NCBI GenBank assembly: GCA_036271375.1 | Contig: DATBAT010000063.1 | Coordinates: 1-20,319, forward strand | Source of the DNA: DATBAT01 sp036271375 | GTDB lineage: Bacteria > Acidobacteriota > Terriglobia > Terriglobales > Acidobacteriaceae | Length of the DNA stretch: 20,319 bases | Direction: 5' to 3' | Shown: positions 15,314 to 20,319 of the stretch, piece by piece | Position numbering within the stretch: position 1 is the stretch's first letter | How the letters are laid out: each line of letters opens with the position of its first letter | Notes under the pieces: model-generated | Database searches by the model: none | The model's input: the letters and a program-made list of their open reading frames with translations, nothing else | What the model was told of the DNA's origin: nothing | Position numbers and translations under genes: made by a program

Positions 15314-15435
15314 TCCCGAATGGGGAGCTTCCAAAATAGTCACAGCAACACATCGATGTCCCGAAACTGTCGTCGTGCTTCATCATTTGGCACGCGCGAA
15401 ATGGAAATTCCCAACGCGGAGCGTCCTGCCCGGCC

Positions 15436-16476
15436 ATGAACGCTCTCGCGCAATTTCCTCCGCCGATTGAAATCGCTCTCGACCCTGTGATTCTGCGGGC
15501 CGCGCTGGACGCGTGTTCTCGAGGTCTTGCCGTGAGTGAGAAAGACTGCATCATCGTGGCGAATCTGGCCTTCGCACGGCCCTTGGGATTTGATCACAGC
15601 TCTGACGTCATTGGAGTGTCTTTGCCCACTCTGTTTCCGGAATGGTCCACCAACCAGACTGACGTTCTTGCCCGCAACGGAACCCGGCTGCGAATTTCAA
15701 AGACGACGTTGGCTATTCCCAACCGCGATTTGCATGTTCTGACTACTGGTGAAATCCCAGGCATCGAGCCCTCCCCCTCCCCCACAAATATGGAAGCTCT
15801 CGGCCGACTGGTTGGCGGCGTGGCCCACGATTTCAACAATCTTCTGACTGGCATCCTGCTTTATTGCGATCTCATGCAGCCGATCGTAAAGGGCGATGCA
15901 AAGCTGACTCGCTACGTGGACGAGATGCGCGGCGCTGGCGAACAGGCGGCCACGTTGATTCAGCAATTGATGGAAGTGGCGCGCAAACAGGCCACCGAGC
16001 CGGTGATGCTTTCCTGGAACGAAGCCATTCAAAATCTGCGCAATCTCTTGCGGCGGCTGATTGGCGAAAACATCCAGTTGGTTTGCGATCTCGATCACGA
16101 TCTCGGCATGGTTCGAATGCGTCCAGCGCAAATGCCGCAGGTCATTCTTAACCTGGCGCTGAATGCGCGCGACGCCATGCCCGCCGGCGGAATGCTGACG
16201 TTATCCACCAGAAATGTGGACGGGCATATTCACTTCATTGTCTCCGATACCGGATGCGGCATGGACGATACTACCCAGTCCCGCGTGCTTGAGCCTTTTT
16301 TCACCACCAAGCCGCCCGGGACCGGCAACGGTCTAGGTCTCTCCACCGTGCGCCGCATCGCCGAAGAACAGCGGGGCGTGCTCAAACTGGAAAGCCGCCT
16401 CGGCCAGGGCACCAAGGTCATCGTACGCCTGCCCCGCGCAGCCAAAGATTTAATTCAGAAAGGCACTTCGTTATGA
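15436..16476 (+). CDS. NtrB-like soluble sensor histidine kinase
   Basis: This encodes 346 residues with no signal peptide or membrane segment, so it is a cytoplasmic sensor. Residues 15-110 look like a short PAS-type domain (LAVSEKDCIIVANLAFARPLG). The dimerisation/phosphoacceptor region has GGVAHDFNNLLTGIL with the phosphoacceptor His at 131, the H-box form typical of NtrB-like kinases. The ATPase domain has N-box NLALNARDAM (239-248), G1 DTGCGMD (271-277), F-box EPFFTTK (286-292) and G2 GTGNGLGLS (295-303). All catalytic boxes are intact. The stop overlaps the response regulator start as ATGA, so the two are translationally coupled. The ribosome-binding site at the ATG is weak (GGAG 14 bases away). 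The signal sensed is unknown. Confidence 0.94.
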   Translation: MNALAQFPPPIEIALDPVILRAALDACSRGLAVSEKDCIIVANLAFARPLGFDHSSDVIGVSLPTLFPEWSTNQTDVLARNGTRLRISKTTLAIPNRDLHVLTTGEIPGIEPSPSPTNMEALGRLVGGVAHDFNNLLTGILLYCDLMQPIVKGDAKLTRYVDEMRGAGEQAATLIQQLMEVARKQATEPVMLSWNEAIQNLRNLLRRLIGENIQLVCDLDHDLGMVRMRPAQMPQVILNLALNARDAMPAGGMLTLSTRNVDGHIHFIVSDTGCGMDDTTQSRVLEPFFTTKPPGTGNGLGLSTVRRIAEEQRGVLKLESRLGQGTKVIVRLPRAAKDLIQKGTSL

Positions 16477-17885
16477 GCACTGCTGTAGCCATGGCCACTT
16501 CTTACGCGCCCCCGCAAGTCGATGGGGCGAACTTTCTTAATCTGTTGATCATCGATGATGAACGCTCGGTCCGCGACGTTTGCCGCGAGGTCGCGCAATC
16601 GCTCGGCTTCAACGCGGCGGTGGCCGATTCCGCCGAGCATGGTTATCGCATGCTCGATTCGCAAGGCATCGACGTGGTTCTCCTGGACCTGAAACTTCCC
16701 GGCGCCGGCGGCCTGGAAGCGCTTCGCCAGATAAAAGAACGCCGCCCTGATGCCGCCGTGATCGTAGTCACGGGATACGGCACGGTGCAATCCGCGGTAC
16801 AGGCGATGAAGAATGGCGCTTACGATTTCGTGACCAAGCCCTTCAGCATCGAAGAACTTCGGCTGTTGCTGGAGCGCGTGACCGCCCACCTCAAGTTGAA
16901 AACCGAGAATCGGGTGCTGCGCGAAAAGGTGAAATCCAAACAAGGATTTGGCGGCATCGTAGGCCGTGCCCCGGAGATGGAGAAGCTCTATCGAATCATC
17001 GCCAAAGCCGCGCACAGCACGCATCCGGTATTGATCCTCGGCGAGAGCGGCACCGGTAAAGAGATGGTGGCGCGGTCGATTCATTTCTCCGGGCCGTATC
17101 ACGATAAGCCGTTCATTCCGGTCGACTGTGGGTCGCTGGTCCCCACGCTGATTGAGAGCGAACTCTTCGGCTACGTCAAAGGTGCCTTCACCGGGGCGGT
17201 GCAGGCAAAAGATGGCCTGTTGGCGATCGCCGAAGGCGGCACAGTTTTCCTGGACGAAATCGGCGAACTCCCCGTCGACCTCCAAGCCAAGCTGCTGCGA
17301 GCCATTCAGGAAAAAGAAATTCGTCCAGTGGGAAGCACCAAGCGCATTCCCATTAACGTACGAATTCTGGCGGCGACCAATCGCGACCTCGAACAGGCCG
17401 TGTCCCAAGGCGCGTTCCGCCGCGATCTTTATTTCCGGCTTAATGTGCTTAGCTTGAAAATTCCCCCGTTGCGCGACCGCCGCCAAGACATTCCGCTATT
17501 GGTGGGCCACTTCCTGGAGCGCCATGTCCGCTCGTCCGGACACGACCGCAACATCAGCGACGACGCACTCAAGGTGATGTTGGCCTACGACTGGCCGGGC
17601 AATGTGCGCGAACTGGAAAACTGCCTGGAGCGGGCTTGCGCGTTCTCCACCGGCCCCGCCATTCACGTTGCCGACCTGCCCAGTTCCATTCACAGCGCGA
17701 GCAGTTCGCTGATCGAGGAGGGCAACGGATCGAGCAAGATTCTGCCAATGGCCGAGCTTGAACGTCAAACCATCCTGGGGACTATCGCGCAGCTTAACGG
17801 CGACAAATTGATGGCGGCACGAATGTTAGGCATCGGCAAGACCACGCTCTATCGCAAGCTGAAGGAGTATCAGATTCAGGACTAA
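16473..17885 (+). CDS. NtrC-family sigma-54-dependent response regulator
   Basis: This encodes 470 residues. The receiver domain (about 22-140) has the acid pair D28-D29, phosphoacceptor D72 in LLDLKLPG, T100 and K122. The AAA+ domain (about 160-400) has Walker A GESGTGKE (190-197), the sigma-54 contact loop GAFTGA (237-242), Walker B VFLDEIGEL (258-266) and an arginine-finger region RRDLYFRLN. A Fis-type helix-turn-helix ends the protein (about 428-467; AARMLGIGKTTLYRKLKEY). It therefore activates sigma-54 promoters on phosphorylation by the kinase whose gene overlaps it by four bases. A near-perfect sigma-54 promoter lies upstream at 14499, the obvious local target by inference. An N-terminal extension of about 20 residues precedes the receiver. 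Confidence 0.96.
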   Translation: MSTAVAMATSYAPPQVDGANFLNLLIIDDERSVRDVCREVAQSLGFNAAVADSAEHGYRMLDSQGIDVVLLDLKLPGAGGLEALRQIKERRPDAAVIVVTGYGTVQSAVQAMKNGAYDFVTKPFSIEELRLLLERVTAHLKLKTENRVLREKVKSKQGFGGIVGRAPEMEKLYRIIAKAAHSTHPVLILGESGTGKEMVARSIHFSGPYHDKPFIPVDCGSLVPTLIESELFGYVKGAFTGAVQAKDGLLAIAEGGTVFLDEIGELPVDLQAKLLRAIQEKEIRPVGSTKRIPINVRILAATNRDLEQAVSQGAFRRDLYFRLNVLSLKIPPLRDRRQDIPLLVGHFLERHVRSSGHDRNISDDALKVMLAYDWPGNVRELENCLERACAFSTGPAIHVADLPSSIHSASSSLIEEGNGSSKILPMAELERQTILGTIAQLNGDKLMAARMLGIGKTTLYRKLKEYQIQD

Positions 17886-17898
17886 GAATTTGCTCATG

Positions 17899-17915
17899 CT
17901 TCCCGCGACGGGAAG
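17899..17915. repeat. Hairpin after the response regulator gene
   Basis: CTTCCCG (17899-17905), loop CGA and CGGGAAG (17909-17915) form a perfect 7-bp stem 14 nt after the regulator stop. No T-run follows, so termination is doubtful. The same two heptamers occur, in the opposite order, in the promoter of the operon. Confidence 0.4.
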
Positions 17916-17972
17916 GCAAGTGTTCGAAGAAAGATGAAAGCCGTTTGCTTTCAGTACGATGATGTCTGGCTA

Positions 17973-17988
17973 CTGAGTTGCAACTCAG
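17973..17988. promoter_or_regulatory. 16-bp perfect palindrome overlapping a ribosome-binding site
   Basis: CTGAGTTGCAACTCAG (17973-17988) is perfectly self-complementary. Its last two bases are shared with the AGGA ribosome-binding site (17987-17990) of the gene starting at 17995. It could be an operator, or an RNA element that affects translation. Confidence 0.4.
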
Positions 17989-17994
17989 GATCGC

Positions 17995-18480
17995 ATGATT
18001 CTATTGATTACTCCGTCCGTCAAAGTGCAGGAGAGCGCCAAGGCTTTGGAGAGCGCCGCTTCAGAACCGTTGCACGTTGCCGGCACTTTACGCCAGGCCG
18101 TCGGCCTGTTGCGCTCGGAAGAATATTCCGCAGTACTGGTCGATCAGTCGCTCATCGAATCCGACCCCGATGAGAGCGACCTCGTGTTGCAGCATATGGG
18201 AAGCGCGATTCCGGTCTACATCAACTTCGGCATCAGCGGTCTCGACCGGGTGGTGCGCGAACTGCGCTCCGCCCTGCATCGCCGCAAACGCGAAGCGGTG
18301 GTCGCCACCCGTACCGCCGAACAGAATTTGCGTAACGAGCTGAAAGGTCCATTGACCGCGTTGCTGCTCTCTTGCGAAATGGCGCTCGAGGCCCCGGACA
18401 TTTCCGTCGCGGGCCCGAAGATTCGCAAAGCCTGGGAGTTGGCCAAGGAGGTGCGCAGCAAATTAGGCGCAAATGCCTGA
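17995..18480 (+). CDS. Degenerate receiver joined to a His-less DHp-like helix
   Basis: This encodes 161 residues from an ATG with AGGA four bases upstream. Residues 1-95 have the length and hydrophobic strand pattern of a receiver (MILLITPS, then YSAVLVDQSL with D50 at the phosphoacceptor position, then IPVYINFG). However, the N-terminal acidic pair is replaced by TPS and the conserved late Lys is absent. Residues 104-158 resemble a histidine-kinase dimerisation domain: RNELKGPLTALLLSCEMAL aligns with the HELRTPLTAIL-type H-box, but Asn114 stands where the His should be. No ATPase domain follows. It is probably a non-phosphorylating accessory or scaffold protein for the two-component system encoded 109 nt upstream on the same strand. 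This is inferred from motif comparison; a weak helical match alone cannot exclude another fold. Confidence 0.72.
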   Translation: MILLITPSVKVQESAKALESAASEPLHVAGTLRQAVGLLRSEEYSAVLVDQSLIESDPDESDLVLQHMGSAIPVYINFGISGLDRVVRELRSALHRRKREAVVATRTAEQNLRNELKGPLTALLLSCEMALEAPDISVAGPKIRKAWELAKEVRSKLGANA

Positions 18481-18638
18481 GAACGCATCGCCGTATGCAC
18501 AAAGTTGCAGCCCTCTACTCTGTTCTCGACCCAGCTTGTGCAATATCTTGCGAGAGGCGCGGCCAGGAGAAAAGTTTCCTTCCAATTTGAACGTTCCCCG
18601 TTAGAATAGGGGCCGGCATACGCGCCAGCGTAGTGCGC

Positions 18639-19778
18639 ATGCCTTGGAATTTTCTCAGGTTGCCAGTGCACGTTCTCGTCACTACCGACACCTTAAGCGG
18701 CGTGTGGACCTACACCCGCGAGCTAGTCACAGGCCTGACCAGCCGCGGCATTCGCGTAACACTGGTCAGCCTCGGCGAGATTCCACTTCCTCATCAAGTT
18801 TCCTGGATGGAAACCCTGCACGGCCTCGACTACCGGCCGACCGCGTTCCGTCTCGATTGGATGCAGGAAGGCGAACACGACTTCGCCGATTCGTCCGCTT
18901 ACCTTGTTCAGTTGGTGCGCGAGGTCAAGCCCAACCTGCTTCATCTGAATCATCTGTGTTTTGGCGCGCTGCCGGTAAGCACGCCGCGATTGGTCGTCGC
19001 CCACGGTGACCTCATCACGTGGTGGAAGACGGTGCATGAACGCGAGCCCGCTCCGAGTCCGTGGCTGCGTTGGTATCGCGATGCGGTCGCTGCGGGAATT
19101 TCTTCTGCTGACATGGTCGTCGCGCCGAGCGTCTGGATGCTCGACCACCTGCGCAACGCCTACATCCGCGCCCGCCGCGATAGCGTGATTTACTACGGAC
19201 GCAATCCCATCTACTTCAATCCCTACGTAAGCAAAGAGGAATCTGTGCTCGCTGTGGGCCGCCTTTGGGACGCGGGCAAGCAAGTGTCGCTGCTCACTGA
19301 GGAAACTCATCCACTGCCTGTCTGTATCGTAGGTGGCGAAGGGTTGCACGCAGCGAAAGCGATTCGCGCCGACGTGAAAGTAGCGGTTGACGACATGCGA
19401 CTGGCAGTCAAGGGCCCACAGACCGAAGCCCAGTTGCGCAGCCTCTACAGCCGCGCCAGCATTTACGCCGCAACCGCGCGCTACGAGCCTTTCGGCATGA
19501 CCGCGCTAGAGGCAGCATTGTCGCGCTGTGCGCTCATCGCCAACGACATCCCATCCTTTCGCGAGGTCTGGGGAGAAGCCGCCGCCTACTTCCGTGCCAA
19601 CGATGCCAGCAGCCTTGCCTCAGTGGTACGGCAACTGAGCGAAGACCGCGAACTGCGCAAAGACTATGCCAACCGCGCGTACCAGCGCGCCCGCGACTGC
19701 TTCACCGCCAAGCGCATGGTAGAGAACTACGTCCAGTTATATTTCACCATCCAAGCCGAAGGCCGCATAGCAGCGTAA
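18639..19778 (+). CDS. GT4-family (GT-B fold) glycosyltransferase
   Basis: This encodes 379 residues from the ATG at 18639. The true start could be GTG at 18666, since relatives begin near VHVLVTTDT and AGG lies six bases before it; GTG at 18633 is also open. The N-terminal half is a Rossmann-like acceptor domain (HVLVTTDTLSGVWTYTREL, then VKPNLLHLNHL). The C-terminal half has SVLAVGRLWDAGKQ and the EX7E motif in YEPFGMTALEA (E283 and E291), typical of retaining GT4 transferases that use nucleotide-sugar donors. The A/VHGDLI segment fits the acceptor domain. No signal peptide is visible, so it is cytoplasmic or peripheral. The substrate cannot be told from sequence, and there are no neighbouring polysaccharide genes. 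The gap before it (158 nt) shows only a weak TAGAAT box. Confidence 0.88.
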   Translation: MPWNFLRLPVHVLVTTDTLSGVWTYTRELVTGLTSRGIRVTLVSLGEIPLPHQVSWMETLHGLDYRPTAFRLDWMQEGEHDFADSSAYLVQLVREVKPNLLHLNHLCFGALPVSTPRLVVAHGDLITWWKTVHEREPAPSPWLRWYRDAVAAGISSADMVVAPSVWMLDHLRNAYIRARRDSVIYYGRNPIYFNPYVSKEESVLAVGRLWDAGKQVSLLTEETHPLPVCIVGGEGLHAAKAIRADVKVAVDDMRLAVKGPQTEAQLRSLYSRASIYAATARYEPFGMTALEAALSRCALIANDIPSFREVWGEAAAYFRANDASSLASVVRQLSEDRELRKDYANRAYQRARDCFTAKRMVENYVQLYFTIQAEGRIAA

Positions 19779-19801
19779 TCCTCTTGCGGAGTTTCGCTCT
19801 T

Positions 19802-19824
19802 GGGCAGGTTGGGGGCACCTGCCC
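19802..19824. repeat. Intergenic 8-bp palindrome
   Basis: GGGCAGGT (19802-19809) and ACCTGCCC (19817-19824) form a perfect stem around a 7-nt G-rich loop, between convergent genes. Neither side has a T-run, so it looks like an intergenic repeat more than an intrinsic terminator. Confidence 0.45.
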
Positions 19825-19884
19825 CTACTGGGGTATTACTGGTGAAAACGCGAGATAACTGCGTTTAGACAAGGACACCCAGGG

Positions 19885-20319
19885 CTACGGTTTGGGGGCT
19901 ACCGGAGGCGGGGTTTTCAGCAGATAGATCGTGTTCCTATCCAGCTTTATCGTGCGGTCATTCGACGACATCTGCAGGCCGCCATCGGGGCTCGCCAACG
20001 TTTCTACTTTTTCCATGCGTACCCAGTGTTTGGAGACTTCGGACAACGATACGTTCGGACGGGGATCGGGGAATCCATCCGGGCGGCTCGCGTCCATCGT
20101 GGGCATCGACAGTCCTCCGGTGGTGGTGCGGGGCAGAGTATTGGGCGGAGGCGCGCCGCCCATGGATACTCCGATGTCGCCGTGAACTCCTGAAGGATTG
20201 TCCGTCGCAGAGGTGTTGAACTCGACGGGGTAGTAACAACTCATCATGTAGAGATTCAGCGGCGCGCTGCTTTTCTTCCAATGAGCCGAATCAAACTTGA
20301 TTTTGAGCAGGGAAGGCGT
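19885..20319 (-). CDS. Unrecognised protein, C-terminal part (runs off right edge)
   Basis: The minus-strand frame is open from the right edge (20319) to a stop at 19885. The visible 144 residues are therefore the C-terminal portion; the Met codons at 20247 and 20244 are probably internal, because LLKIKFDSAHWKKSSAPLNLY reads on upstream without interruption. I recognise no family. The visible part has a strand-like start, a Cys in MMSCYYPVEF, a Gly/Pro/Thr-rich middle (GGAPPPNTLPRTTTGG), then HWVRMEKVETLASPDGG, and ends in a Pro-rich TPPPVAPKP. It is convergent with the glycosyltransferase and its function is unknown. Confidence 0.6.
   Translation of the reverse strand, partial: TPSLLKIKFDSAHWKKSSAPLNLYMMSCYYPVEFNTSATDNPSGVHGDIGVSMGGAPPPNTLPRTTTGGLSMPTMDASRPDGFPDPRPNVSLSEVSKHWVRMEKVETLASPDGGLQMSSNDRTIKLDRNTIYLLKTPPPVAPKP

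Noticed and set aside
15387..15402. Second sigma-54-like site (TTGGCACG) upstream of the histidine kinase
   Set aside because: The -24 element fits, but the -12 position reads AAAT instead of TTGC, so it fails the GC requirement.
16455..17486. 343-codon open frame antisense to the response regulator
   Set aside because: It is the mirror of a gene whose AAA+ and receiver motifs are all intact; its translation (Arg/His/Gln-rich, no domains) and lack of a ribosome-binding site mark it as a shadow.

Overview
The window looks like chromosomal DNA of an acidobacterium (Terriglobia, Koribacter-like). I base this on the mix of families rather than on any marker gene. There is an Oar-like TonB-dependent receptor with an N-terminal carboxypeptidase-regulatory-like domain, a GWxTD-domain secreted protein, a sedolisin (S53) with Ig-like repeats and a CGGGG-containing C-terminal tail, and many intergenic palindromes. 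The DNA is moderately GC-rich. No rRNA, tRNA, CRISPR array, insertion sequence or phage gene was seen.

Layout. Positions 1-4687 hold a minus-strand envelope block, read from high to low coordinates: a GWxTD protein, then 30 nt later an outer-membrane beta-barrel protein with a carboxypeptidase-regulatory-like domain, then the first 361 codons of an Oar-like TonB receptor that runs off the left edge. A 372-nt divergent intergenic region carries a palindromic pair of -10-like boxes and separates this block from a plus-strand export pair: an HlyD/MacA-type adaptor and a MacB/LolD-type ATPase with no permease gene next to them. A REPIN-like element of about 105 bp follows, then a secreted 1122-residue S53 peptidase (7590-10958).

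Convergent to the peptidase is a minus-strand group (14333 to 11048): a periplasmic FKBP-type prolyl isomerase, a single-pass coiled-coil protein, and a transmembrane Ser/Thr kinase. A hairpin with a T-run lies between the first two. From 14499 rightwards on the plus strand comes a signalling block. A textbook sigma-54 promoter drives a putative lipoprotein. Then comes an NtrB-like soluble histidine kinase overlapping an NtrC-like sigma-54 activator (ATGA overlap), and then a small protein that looks like a degenerate receiver joined to a histidine-less dimerisation helix. A 36-bp near-perfect palindrome abuts the predicted promoter of the kinase/regulator pair. A GT4 glycosyltransferase follows, and a convergent gene of unknown function is cut by the right edge.

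How the genes may work together (inference): the two-component pair probably controls sigma-54 promoters, and the nearest good one lies immediately upstream at the lipoprotein gene. The small pseudo-receiver/pseudo-DHp protein could be an accessory modulator of that pair. This signalling block is the most interesting part of the window.
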